64,000 bases of DNA from Symbiodinium natans. Lineage: Eukaryota; Sar; Dinophyceae; Suessiales; Symbiodiniaceae. The stretch spans positions 544,480 to 608,479 of the forward strand of contig CAJNDS010002066.1 in assembly GCA_905221605.1 (NCBI GenBank). The letters are read 5' to 3'. This document shows, piece after piece, positions 1 to 11,980 of this stretch. How positions within the stretch are numbered: the stretch's first letter is position 1; every line of letters starts with the position of its first letter. Made by a program: the position numbers and the translations under genes. The notes below the pieces were generated by a model that worked only from the letters and a program-made list of their open reading frames with translations, was not told where the DNA came from and searched no databases.

Positions 1-327
1 CTTTGCGTCGCTTGTCTTCCAACTTGTAGGTCGTTGCCATGCTACCAGCCAGGCGCAAGCTGTCGAGCGGCGGCTCTTTGAGAAGCGTGGGTCTCTACCG
101 CCACCACCCCCGTCGGGGCGCCGAGCAGATTGATGAGATATCATGAAATATCAAATATCCGAGTTCGAGCCGTCGAGCTGTCCTCGATCAAGGTCTGCAC
201 CTCGCGGATCCTCACCCTCCCCGTCACCCTCGCCTTTGCCGCCTGTGCCAGCGCAGCAGGTGACATCGTCTTATCATGTCTTATCCGTTGAGATTGCTTT
301 CGCTTTTCGCAAATTCACACTTTGGTT

Positions 328-345
328 GCAGCCATTTGGCTCTTG
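328..345 (+). other. Possible relict spliced-leader-like sequence
   Basis: AGCCATTT-GGCTC at 330-342 resembles the core of the dinoflagellate spliced leader (AGCCATTTTGGCTC) with one T missing. It lies 16 nt upstream of the proposed citrate synthase ATG. Relict leaders are known in dinoflagellate genes that passed through cDNA, but this gene keeps 22 introns, so chance is a serious alternative. Confidence 0.2.
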
Positions 346-357
346 GAGGACTCTGCC

Positions 358-3300
358 ATGTCAGCAAGCTGCATCGAACGAGTGTAATAAATGCAGCTTG
401 CTAGCGTCCACTGACCGACATTCAGCTGATTTCTTGAAAAACGCCTTAAGAGATCACATTTGAGCTGGTCAGATGCCTGAGAGCAGGGGAGCGGTACGTT
501 CTAGATTGTGCATGATTGTGCGGTCTAGATGGCTTGTTTGTTTGGATCCTCGAGCGGGGCCACAGACGAGCTTCCAGAGGCAAAGTCGCAAGCTTGCTTG
601 AGACAAGCTCGCATTGCATCTACATCATCTCCTGAGCAAAGCAGTGCCCACTTCGACGTTTGTGAAACATTCTGAAACATTCTGAAACGATTTGTTAGTC
701 ACTTGATCTACAGCTTGAATACTGATATTAATGCGTATTGAAGTTTGCCGGTGCCTGCCAATCTCTCGTATAGCTTAGAATGGCCTGAGTCTAAGTCTTG
801 AAGCCTGGGGAAGAAGTTTCACCAAGCTTCCTCTTTCTGCAGTTTATTGCAGCGCTGTCTGTGCGTGTTCAGCGATTCAGCGCAGGCCATCTTGAAGCTT
901 CCAGATGGCAAGGAGCATCGCATCAAGGTGTGCTCTCAATGTCTCAATGTGCTCTGCACGCCGTTTGTTTGCTTATGAGTTTGTTTGCTCATGTTTCTCG
1001 GCTCCACTTAGGGGCGTCTTGATGTGCAAACTTAAACTTGTTCAAATGTGCCTCAGATTCTGAAGCCTACCCTTGGCGAAGAGCTCTTCTTGGACATTCG
1101 TGACCTGCATCGGCCAGAGGCTAAGACATTCCTTGCGCAAGTATCGTGCCTCATCTCATTATTGGACCTGAACAGATCAACGGGCTACTTCGTTTATGAC
1201 CCTGGCTTCACATGCACGGGCTCGTGCATGTCTGCCATCACCTTCATCGACGGCCCGAAGGTGACGTGACTTGGAGTACTCGCCTTCTAGTTGAATCTGA
1301 CGATGGAAGCGCTGCAGCTGCAGGGAGTCTGCCTCTACCGCGGCTATCCGGTGCCGGACCCACAAGCCATGTGCTTGGCCCAAGCTTACCTCTGCAGTGT
1401 GCTTGGCCTTACCTTCCTCTTCTTGAACACAGTTGATCCAGACAATGGAGCGCCTCTCTACGATCCCCCTGTTGGCCGAGATCAGCTTGAAAGCAATTTT
1501 TTAGTGCAGGACCTCGTCGACTCTGCACAGGCCTTGGAGGCAGGACATGATCGGTTTTTGGTTTTGGTGGTGATGCACGAGTCACTGACGCAGTCTGCCT
1601 TGGTCACAAGCATCAAGTTGAAAGTACCCCAAGCAACAGATGACAGGTACCGAAGTCACAGTAGAGCAGGCCTTGAATTGCACTTATGCTCCCATCTCTT
1701 GCCTCTCACAAGGCTGACAAGGGAAAGGAGAGCACGACTGGGGTTCGATTGCAACTTTGTAGTTGGAACAACTTAAGCTTAGAACCGGTCTTAACTCCAT
1801 CTTCTTTGCCTCCATGAACTTTCACATGGATGGCACCCAGAGCGGAAAAAGGCTTTCAAAAGGGTTTTCCAAAAGGAGGACCTTTTGTAGAATGTCATAG
1901 AATGTCCCCCATCGGGCCTCGACCACGTAAGTCGTTTAAGCTCACTGGGGTAGGGTTTCCATGAGTTTCCTCCTCTTCACAGCGCTGATGATAGCCCAAA
2001 CGTGCACCACCTCGCGGCTCCGCTGCACGGCACTTCCCGAGAATCCTAAAAGCATGCCCCCCCCCCCCCCCCCTTTATTTCGCCTCCGGACTAGGCGGCT
2101 AGCCCCCCGCATAAAGTGCCGAAGCTGCTGCTTCTGGAGCATGCAGCAGGTGGCATACTTACTCCTGGTCGGTGAGAAGCCGGATTCAGAGCAGTACGTA
2201 CAGTTTCATAAGGAGATCAAGAAGCACATGCCACCTGTCCGGAGAGGAATTACAGCAAACTCTGCCATTGTCTCCGTCGTGTCGTGCAGTTGCGATGTGT
2301 GCAGCAAACGTTGGCTGAGCTTGTTGTCGGCATAGTCGTCGCTGTGACTGCTTCTATGATGTCATTCCTGCTTCTACAAAGGCTGGTGCACGAGAAGGTG
2401 AAGGCCATGTTCGCAAATTTCACCATCAACGCGCATCCGATGGCCATCATGGCGCCTTCGCAGTGCACTGCTCTTGATCCTGATTTGTTTGGGCGTTTGT
2501 GTCCTTGTGCCGTGGATCGTAGACAGCTGTTAAATATTCGGCTCCATGCTAGAGATGCTTTGACACATGTTGCGAAAACAAAGGGGCAATGAAGCTAACG
2601 AGGTGTTTGGGGTATGTTGAGGACAGTGACATGCCCCCAGCAAGAGAGGATGCACAGAACAGAGGGCAAACAGTTCGTGGTTGTTGAATGCTTGATTTGC
2701 AAGGTGGCTGTAGTTGGGGCGCTCAGCTGTGTCTTCAGTGAGCTCGACCCATCCAACGAGCTGTCGCTTGGCTTATTGGCTTCAGACGCTGCTCGAGGCA
2801 CAACATTTTGCAACGGTTCGGTGATGTGCAACAGACCCCCCTGCGTGGTGCTTTCCCAGGCATCGCTGGCTCGCCTGCACACGCCTCATTGCAAAGGTAC
2901 CTGCCGCATTCTCAGCACCGCATGCCGTTGTGAGACGTTGTGAGCCGGATCAGAGAGCTTGTGGTACTGTGTACATTGTATACTATGGGCGATTGTTGTT
3001 TGGGATGGCCAATTCCACTGTTGTCCGATGATGCGCCCGGAACGTTTCGTTTGCCTGGACTGGAACTCTTTTTGGTCATTTTGGAGCTTCACCTTCCATA
3101 CATCGGGGATTTCTGGGTTGCAGTGGGGAGTTCCCGCCGATCCTGCCGACCCTCCGGTCCGCTTGCGGCACGCGTGCTGTGCCCACGTTTGCCGTTCTTC
3201 GGCCTTGCGGCCTGTCTGCGGCATCTTGCCGTGGCTTTCGTCCTTCGTTGGAGTACGTCCTGAGGCATGAGCTCGAGGCTTGCCCCCCGAAAAAGCGACC

Positions 3301-5938
3301 TGACTTCGGGTTTCCTCAGCGAAGCGACTGAAGCACTTCGTGCATGTTGTCGTCAACGTGAGGCAGTTCATGTCGGCGGATACAAGCACTGTGAGGGTGA
3401 GGGTTGCCTTTGCACTCGCACGTGTGGGCATTCGAGGTTCTGGCATGCATGGCCTACAAAACGTCGATCGGCCGCCGCCAAAGTCACGAAACGTCGAAGG
3501 ACACTGCAGCTGCTACGGCTCTTTGCCGAGGCCAGCCCTTCATATATCCACGGGCCGACTTGTCCTTTGCAGAGAACTTCCTGCAACTAGTCCGAGTTCA
3601 AAACGGGAGGTTTGGATGTGGCTTCCATTTAAGCCTCGAGGCACTGGTCTGCACAGACCTGCCGTTCAAAAACCCAAAAACAGATATTGGAGGTCAAAAA
3701 ATGGGAAACTTCTTAGGGCTTTCTTGAAACCTGCTGCTGAAAACCAATAGAAAACCAAAAAGAAGCAACAGAAAACCAATAAAAACCAAGAAAAACTAAT
3801 AGAAAACCAAAAAAACCAATAGAAAATCAAGAAAAACCAATAGAGAACCAATAAAAACCAAGGTTTTTATTTGTTTTTGTTGGTTTTCTACTGGTTTTTT
3901 ATTGGTTTTATTTGTTTTCTCTTTGTTTTTATTGGCTTTCTATTGGTTTTTATTGGCTTTACTTGTTTTTTAATTGGTTTTTATTGGTTTTCTATAGGTC
4001 TATGGGTTTTTATTGGTTTTACTTGTTTTGTGTTGGTTTTTCTTGGTTTTTATTTGTTTTTATTATTTTCTACTGGTTTTTATTGTTTTTTCTTGGTTTT
4101 CTATTTGCTTTTGTGGTTTCCTGTTGGGTTTGTGTTTGTTTTTATTTGTTATCTATTTTTTTTTTTTAAATTGGTTTTCTGTGGTTTTTATTGGTTTTAC
4201 TTGGTTTACTATCGGTTTTTATTTGTTTTTATTGGTTTTCTACTGGTTGTCTATTGGTTTTTATTGGTTTTTGCTGGTTTTCTATTGGTTTTATTCGTTT
4301 TCTATTGGTTTTCCATTGGTTTCCTATTGGTTTTATTGGTTTTTTTTTTTGGTTTTCTATTGGTTTTTATTTGTTTTCTATTGGTTTTTATTGGTTTTAC
4401 TTTTTTTTTTTTTTTTTTTTTTTGTTTTTATTGGTTTTCTATTGGTTTCTATTGGTTTTCTATAGTTTTATAGGGTTTTACTTGTTTTTGTTGGTTTTCA
4501 TTGGTTCTTATTTGTTTTTATTGGTTTTCTACTGGTTGTCTATTGGTTTGATTGGTTTTTCTTGGTTTTCTATTGGTTTTATTCGTTTTCTATTGGTTTT
4601 CCATTGGTTTCCTATTGGTTTTTATTGTTTTTTCTTGGTTTTCTATTTTTTGCTTTCTATTGGTTTTCCATTGGTTTCCTATTGGTTTTATTGGTTTTCT
4701 TTTTTTTTTGTTGGTTTTTCTTGGTTTCCTTTTGGTTTTTATTAGTTTGTATTGGTTTTCCATTGGTTTCCTATTGGTTTTTATTGGTTTTTGTTGGTTT
4801 TCTATTTGTTTTTATTTGTTTTCTCTGGGTTTTTGTTGGTTTTACTTGGTTTTCTATTGGTTTTTAATTTGTTTTCTATTGGTTTTTATTAGTTTTCTCT
4901 TGGTTTTTATTGTTTTCCTATTGGTTTTCAATTGGTTTTCTATTGGTTTTCTATGGTTTTTATTGGTTTTATTGGTTTCCAATTGGTTTTTATTGTTTTC
5001 CTATTGGTTTTCAATTGGTTTTCTATTGGTTTTCTATTGGTTGTTATTGGTTTCCTATTGGTTTTATTGTTTTTTTGGTTTTCTGTTGGTTTTTTATTTG
5101 TTTTCTACTGGTTTTTGTTGGTTTTACTTGGTTTTTATTAGTGTTTGTTGGTTTCTGGCTAAAAAGTTGTCATTTTTGTTTTTTTTTGTTTTTTTTGTTG
5201 GTTTTCTATTGGTTTCGATTGGTTTCTTATTGGTTTCTTTTGATTTTAATTGTTTGTTATTGCTTTTTTTTTAATCTCATCTCATCGGTTTATATTCGTT
5301 TTTATTGTTTTTGTTGTTTGTATTGGTTTTCTTGGCTTTTCTTGTTTCAGTGTTTTCTATTGGTTTTCTATTTTCTATTGGTTTCCTATTGTTTTGGAAT
5401 AGGTTTCTATTGGGTATATTTTTTTTCAATGTTTTTTTCGTCGGTTTTCTACTGGTGTAAATTTGTTTCATTGGTTGTTACGGTTGTTGTTAGTATATAT
5501 TTGTTTCCAGAGTTTTTTTTGTTTGGTTTTCTTTCTTTGGGGGTTTCTATTGATTTTCGATTTAGGGTTCAGGAGGTTCTGTTTAACAGATAATAATCCG
5601 ATTTCGTGTGTGTGTGTGTGTCTTGTTATACTTTTCATAATGTTTTTTTTTAGTGTTTTTGAATTATTTGAAGTTTCGCCACTTTCCTTATTGTTTTATG
5701 TTTTTTCTCACATTCTTTCTTGATGGGAAGAAACAAGGGTCGTGGCGGTGGTGGTCGTCGTGGTTATGGTTGTGGTTCTTTTGTTGTGGTCGTGGTCGTG
5801 GTGGTGGTTGTGGACAGTCTCAAGTTGCTGTGTTGTAGCGTAGACGTCAGTCGTAGCCTAGCGCAACAACCCAAGCCATAGTGCCTAGGCAGCTAACATT
5901 GTGCTGGGTGTCGGGCTTGCCAAGTCTCCTTTTAGGGT

Positions 5939-5969
<31 letters not shown>

Positions 5970-8599
5970 GCTTGCGACGCGTTTTGAGGGCTCCTTGTGC
6001 CTGTTAGAGCATCGGCCTTGCCATCCTTTTGGGGCTTCGTGTTTGCTGCATCTTCTTTTGGGTCATTAGGTTTAGGGCTTGCTCTGCAAAATCTTCTTTG
6101 GGGTTCACAGCTTGCCACTTCAGATCTCCTCTTTGGGGTTCGGGCTTGCCATCCAACATCTCCTTTTTGGGATTCGGTTGGCTTCGAGCCCGGCTTGCCA
6201 CGCAACATTCTTGCCACCCAGCATCCCCTTTTAGGTCTTAAGGTTGGGAACCTAGAAAGCTTTTTCGGCTTCAGGGCTTGCCACCCATCTGCACTTTTTC
6301 GGGCTCGACACCGAAGTTATCTGCTTAGCACACGTTACTGTTCTATTGGTACCAGCACACTTCTCTGCTGGGAATGCTGATGAAGGCTGGGACGCTACAT
6401 CCCCCCACGAACGTTTTGTTCCTCCCCCCCCCCCCCCCCCTCATTGTTTTGAGGCTTTGGGGGACAGGTCCTCACACGCCGCGTGGGTCGACGACTCTCA
6501 CGCACGACACGCATGACAGCTAAGGTACATGATGTTCGCCACGCCCATGGAGGAGTATCAAGTAAACCCGGTCTCTGCAAAGGCAATTAATGCCTTCATG
6601 ATCCTTCACATGGACCATGCCGCTTGTATCGAGCAGGTGTTTGCATTCCAATTCGATTCGCCTCTGCCATCCTTTGCCCATCTACTTTTTGTTGCAAGTT
6701 TGGGCGGCGTGCTCATCTCGGAGCATCAGCTACCCGAGATACCCAGGAACAGAATGCATCTACCTCCACAGTCCGCATTGCCGGCAGCTCGCAGGCCGGC
6801 AGGTGTTGAAATGCTGCTTTGGTAGATGGCCCCATCACTGCTCCATATGACAACTTGGCAGGCCAACCCATATGCCTGCGTTGCTGCAGGCATCGGGGAT
6901 TTCGCTGCTCATGGACTTGGCATCCACCATCGTCTCGTCAAAGTCATACTACCAGCGCAGGATCGTGATATGATATGATATGATGTGTCCCATCATTTCC
7001 CTGCACGCTTCATGTTTGCAACGGCGCAGGTGTGGCTTCACTCTGGGGACCTGCGCATGGAGGTGCCAATGAAGCGGCATCTCGGAAGAAGGAAGAGTCT
7101 CGTAAGCTCTTGTCGCAACATGAGCTGGACGTCGCCATGTTCAGGTGTTGTCTTGTGCTGACTTTGGTGCTGCCCGATGCCCCGCAAACCTGATTGGAAC
7201 CTCAATGCACAAACAGCTATGGCAGTCTGAACAAAAACAACCATTGCAGGCCAAGCGTTGTGTGGTTTTGCTTAAAATGTTGGAATCAATTACATGCAAT
7301 TACAGTTTTTAATATTTTAAAGTGGCCAGTGCGCACTTGAACGTCGAAGCCTTGTCGATTTGCAATCACCAAAAGGGACGCAGTGACATTCTATGACATT
7401 CTGTCTAGCTTGTAGTGCCGGGCTGTGCTAGTTGTGGTGTGGTATGGTGCCCCGCCAACATACTTGACTTTGACCTAGCATTCACTTGCGGAGCCTTGAG
7501 ACAATGAGGTCATCAACATGTTGGAGCAGATCGGAAGCAAGGACAAGGTGGCCCAGTTTGTGGCTGACGTGAAGGCCAAGAAGGCCCACAGGGGATTGCT
7601 CAATATTGCTCAGTATGGGCTGTGCCTTCCGGCCTTCCGGGTTCAGGAGGGCGTGCGGCTCATGGGCTTCGGCCATCGTGTCTACAAGAACTATGCCCCG
7701 TGGCAGATCTGGGGACGGTTGAAGTCAAGAACACAGACTGTTGAGCATCAACATGCATCAACTTTGGCCAAGGACCCCAGGGCCCGTGTGATGAAGACCC
7801 TGGTTGCAGAGGCATGTCTTGCCCAGGATGTGTCCGTTGGGTCTTCGGTCGACGACTCGTGACTCCAGGTGCTCAAGGAACTTGGGGTGGACGATCCACT
7901 TTTGTCAATCGCCCAGGAGCTGGAAAAGGCACGAGAAGCAGGAAATTGTCCGAGAGATTATGCGAGGGTAGGTCTGTGGTATGTCACGGTATGTCATGGT
8001 CTGTGAGTCTGAGGCCACAGGGTTTACAGAGTGTTTACAGGTGGTGGTTGTTTATGGTTGTTTCGCATTGTTCCGCTAACTGTGCCATGATTCTGAATCC
8101 GCTGTGCGCTTCGCAGCAATGAGGTGGCACTGAGTGACAGCTACTTCATCGATCGAAAGCTGTACCCCAACGTGGACTACTACTCTGGAATCATGCTGCG
8201 GGCAATTGGAATCCCGACAAGTATGTTTACGGTGACATGCCGAACGACTGGCAGTCGATTTTTTGTTTGCTGGGGTAAGGGTCAAAGATGGTCAAAGGTT
8301 ATGATAATATGCGGCGGCCAGGAGCTGAAATTCGGGCACGAGCCAGGACTTAGGACATCCTGTCACAGCCGAGGTGATGTTCGCCATGTCCAGGACTGTT
8401 GGCTGGGTTTCGCAATGGAATGAGATGGCCAGTGCCTAAGACCGCCGACAAGTGACAGCATCGACACTGGGCAGTTCTGGATAGTTTGGACAGTCTGGAC
8501 AGTCTGGACCCTCATGCGAAGGTTTCGGAGAAGCAGATGCGTATTGGACGTCCGAGGCACGTGGGCGCAGGGGCACAGCGGCGCAGGAATGGGACGTAA
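358..8599 (+). CDS. Citrate synthase, 23 exons, complete
   Basis: Condenses acetyl-CoA and oxaloacetate to citrate. Exons: 358-381, 886-927, 1057-1112, 1176-1260, 1324-1356, 1510-1539, 2150-2241, 2382-2451, 2704-2759, 2860-2902, 3437-3470, 3531-3582, 6525-6618, 6747-6794, 6862-6889, 7030-7076, 7509-7583, 7647-7694, 7773-7811, 7869-7928, 8124-8231, 8374-8427, 8522-8599. All join in phase to 431 codons plus TAA, the usual length of this subfamily. Motifs seen: [11 protein letters not shown] near the start, [14 protein letters not shown] and [14 protein letters not shown] with the two active-site His, PNVDYYSG with the active-site Asp, and RIGRPR near the C-terminus. [12 protein letters not shown] and [10 protein letters not shown] mark the bacterial/peroxisomal (type II-like) branch, not the animal mitochondrial type. 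I see no clear presequence and no SKL-type ending, so location is open. Exon 1 (MSASCIER) is the least certain because it rests only on phase. Donors are 16 GC, 4 GT and 2 GA. Confidence 0.93.
3730..5560. repeat. Fold-back A-rich/T-rich low-complexity array
   Basis: About 130 bp of A-rich sequence built on AAAACCAATAG (3733-3862) turn at about 3862 (AACCAAGGTT) into about 1.7 kb of the complementary theme TTGGTTTTCTATTGGTTTTT. The array lies inside citrate synthase intron 12 (3583-6524). The long Phe/Leu/Trp/Gly-rich frames here are translations of this repeat, not genes. Confidence 0.9.
5912..6310 (+). repeat. Degenerate tandem repeat in intron 12
   Basis: Roughly 40-60 bp units share the theme GGGCTTGCCA, then ACATCTCC, then TTTTTGGG and TTCG, repeated about 7-8 times with much divergence. 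A (GT)n run at 5938-5969 interrupts the first units. It lies in citrate synthase intron 12, downstream of the fold-back array. Confidence 0.6.
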
Positions 8600-11500
8600 A
8601 TGCAGAAATGAGCCCTGTGAAGGCAGCTGTATGTGGGTCCGGGAGAGCGAAAGGAGCCTTGGAAGGCTGTGAAGGATGGGTGCGCCGGTACCGGGCGGAT
8701 GCACCTCACAACAGTCAACAGAAGTGTCTCCTGTGAAGTGCACTGACATGCACTGGCACTGGTCAAAGTGCGAGGAGCCCGAGACCTCCACAGCACAGGA
8801 GATGGTCATGCATAGCTCCTCACAAGGCCCGATCCACTTCAAGCCCCGGACGCTGTGCAGCACAGGGAGACACAAAGGCATAAACGTGAGCTTGCGATTT
8901 GAAAGGCTTTCGTCCATCACCCAGTCTTATCCTGTCTCACTGCACCCAAACCCCAAGCAGCTCAAGATGTCTTTTGGTAACGGTAGCTGACAGACAGTTA
9001 AGCATCTAGAGATCTAGAGCCTATAGAGCCACTATAGAGCCTACTGTACAATTCTCCTCCCAGGAAGTCCAGCTCTTTCAGGACCGGTCGGGGAAGCAAC
9101 GCGCGACACGGGCCCAAACCATCCCATGCAAGAAGGAGGAAGAAAGGGAATAGCATTGTATCATGTTCACTTCACGGTTCATGTAGGGCTGCAACATGCT
9201 GCAACTGTATCTCCTACTTCTACAGACTCCTACTGTGCAGTGCTGTAGTTGACATTGACAAGTTGGCAGGATGGAGCTTCCTGATGTGCCTACCCGTTGA
9301 CACCATCTTTGAACGTTCGTGTACTGCATTGGCTGGACAAAGTCCGGCTACCAGACATAGACACCGTTAGACACCAGGCCCCAGGCTGTCCAAGATGCCG
9401 TTGCCGACGGCCTGCGTGTTGACAGCCGTTTCTTGAGCTGAAAGCCCATCCGTTCCGGCGGTTCTTTGGATCGCCCCACCTCACCACCCTAGTGCTGGCC
9501 ATGATGTCGCGCGTCAGACTCTCAATGCCATCACGCTTCGAACGCGCACGACGGGCTCCGGACGCGCACACCCAAGCAAGGGCGCGCACTGAAGCACACA
9601 CACACTCTCACACTCACACTCGCACACTCACACTCGCACACTCACACGCTCTCACGCTCTCACACGCTCACGCTCTCATGCTCTCACACTCTCACACTAT
9701 CACGCTCTCACACTCTCACACTCTCACACACTGATGCTCTCACTCACGCATTCAGGCACCTACACATCCCACGCACGAGCGAGCATGCTGTCGAGGGGTG
9801 GGGCACGCCGGCGTGCGCGTGGGAGTACACGTTCGTGGGTGCGAGCGCATGCGCACACGTAGTTATCGTCAGCAAACGCACACACCCACCCACCCCAAGC
9901 ATGCAGGCTCACGTAGGCGTGTGGGCACGCTTTTACGTGAGCTTGCGTGCTTCTGCACGGGCGCATACAGGCGCCCAAAGCTCATACATCATACCATACA
10001 CCCATGCTTGCATGCACGCTCGTACTCTTTCACTTATGCAATCACGTGTACACCAGTATACGCGTTGCATGCACATTGTGGACGTGCTCACATGATGGCG
10101 AGCTGTGAAGGTCACGAGGCTGGTTGAAAGACTGGCCAGTTCGTTTGTGTTGCGTTGGCGGCAGTTGTGTGTATTCGGCACTCGCCTGCTGCTAAAAAAG
10201 GGCAGATGCTGTCAAATCAAGTATGGTGATGTATAACTGGAAGTCTGTCCAGCCGGCCGGACGTTGACAGTCTGAACCTCAGGCATACTCACCCTTCCAA
10301 TCCCTTGTGCAGGCACTCAAGCCACCAGAAGGTCGGGGAATGTCAAATCACGTACGGCCGCACGGTACGACCTCGCAGAACACAGATGAGTTTGGCTTGT
10401 CAGGCATGTTTGGAGCAAACTCGCCAGCTTGGGGCTGAGCATTTTGCAGTATGTAGTAATAGCCGACCAAATGCCAGATCTTTGGGTTTCTGGGCTGGCG
10501 TATGCCGCACATGCTGGCATGATCCGCCAACAGAATATGTTGAAACTCGCTGGTTGGAGCAATACCCTGCAACCTACCGTACGTCATATTCGCATCTCCG
10601 GCCAAGGCTCGTTGGTGCGGGCGGTTTCAACAACCGAATGCTGCTTCCAGACCCATCAAACTTTTAAGATATCCACCACTAGTCACTAGCCTGTCCTCTT
10701 CGGAGCTGAGCGACAAAACTAAGGAGCCGACAACAGCTTGTGGTGAGCCCAGCAGCGAAGACGAGGACTCGCAGCAATCAACACATGTTCCACAGTGATA
10801 GCTTTGTTGCGTATTCCTGGCATTTTCATTGGCCATTGAGGGAAGCCTGCCTTTTCGTTGATGTGTTGGGTTGCATCACTGATGCGACGCAGAAGCACGT
10901 TCATCTCACAATGATGTGTCAAGTATTTCAGCTGGCATCGCACCGTGAAGATGTCATCCTGTGAGGCCCTAGCAGAGGCGCCGAGGACTCAGCTTGACTC
11001 TGCAATCCAGAGCCCAATGGGCCCAATGGCCCAACTTCGTAGGTGCTCCGTTCTGCGTTGAGGTTCTGGAACAGTTGCAAACAGGCGACGCCATCAGCTC
11101 CTGTGGCACCTGCCGCGGCCTCGCGTTACTTCGTATTTCATGGCAATGGCCGTCTGCGTTAGTGTGTGCATGGGCCGTCTCGGCCTGTCAAAGAGTGTTA
11201 GAAGTATGGCCCAGGAATGCCTGTCATAGGGCCAAACCATACTTCGTGTTGGGGTTTTTCAGCCTCGAACAGTCCATGTGCTTTCTTTGAAACGAACCAA
11301 CGCGCATCTGCCAATGTGCGAGTGCAAGCACATGCACGCCCGCTTACTCCTCCTCTCTGCTTATGCAATGCACGACGCACGTACTATCACGCGCCGTTGC
11401 GACTGGGAGTGATGGCTGCACAGAGAGCTGCAGTCGGTGAATGTTGGTGATGCCACGACAGAGAATCTTCTAGCGACCACTTGTCAATGCTTCATGATGC

Positions 11501-11980
11501 TTTATGCTTGAACCCCCGCTGCCATACATTCCAACAACTCACAACTGCTCTTCAAACAATCGATGCAGATCTTGGAAGGAAAGAGAAAAGATCAGTGGTT
11601 GGCATTGCACACGAACAGAGTACATTCCGAATGTACCTGTAGGGCCTGGACAACAGGCACCCGATTGCACCCCCCCCGGACCGTCCCCGAGTCCTACACA
11701 TGTCTTTTGAGCGGTTAATGTACGATAAACGTATGGCTGGGGCCTCCTCCTCCCTTTCCCCGGCAGAGGGAGGATTTTGAGCACAGCCCGGACCCGAACT
11801 GCAACATTAATGTAGGTGTCGCTGTCGCTGTGTCTGAGGCCGCTGTCCCCATGCTTTCAAGCCGGACAGCCAGGCAGCGACTCCTCCTCATGAACATTCG
11901 TGACTTTCGTGAACTTCTACCATGCAGCGTTACCCGTTACCATCCGTTGCCAACTGCGTTACGTATTTGTCTTCCCACAG
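8600..11980. other. Intergenic: no supported gene; CACTCT-type microsatellite
   Basis: Downstream of citrate synthase I find no motif-supported gene. A (CACTCT/CACACT)n array runs about 9594-9762, and its His/Ser/Thr-rich frame is an artefact. A 120-codon frame at 10305-10667 has plausible composition (for example LVGAGGFNNRMLLP) but no recognised family or convincing splice sites. A candidate exon near 11042-11100 is weaker. Confidence 0.5.

Noticed and set aside
3666-5593. Several long Phe/Leu/Trp/Gly-rich frames looking like membrane proteins
   Set aside because: They are translations of the TTGGTTTT repeat inside citrate synthase intron 12.
9492-9762. His/Ser/Thr-rich frame
   Set aside because: Translation of the CACTCT microsatellite.
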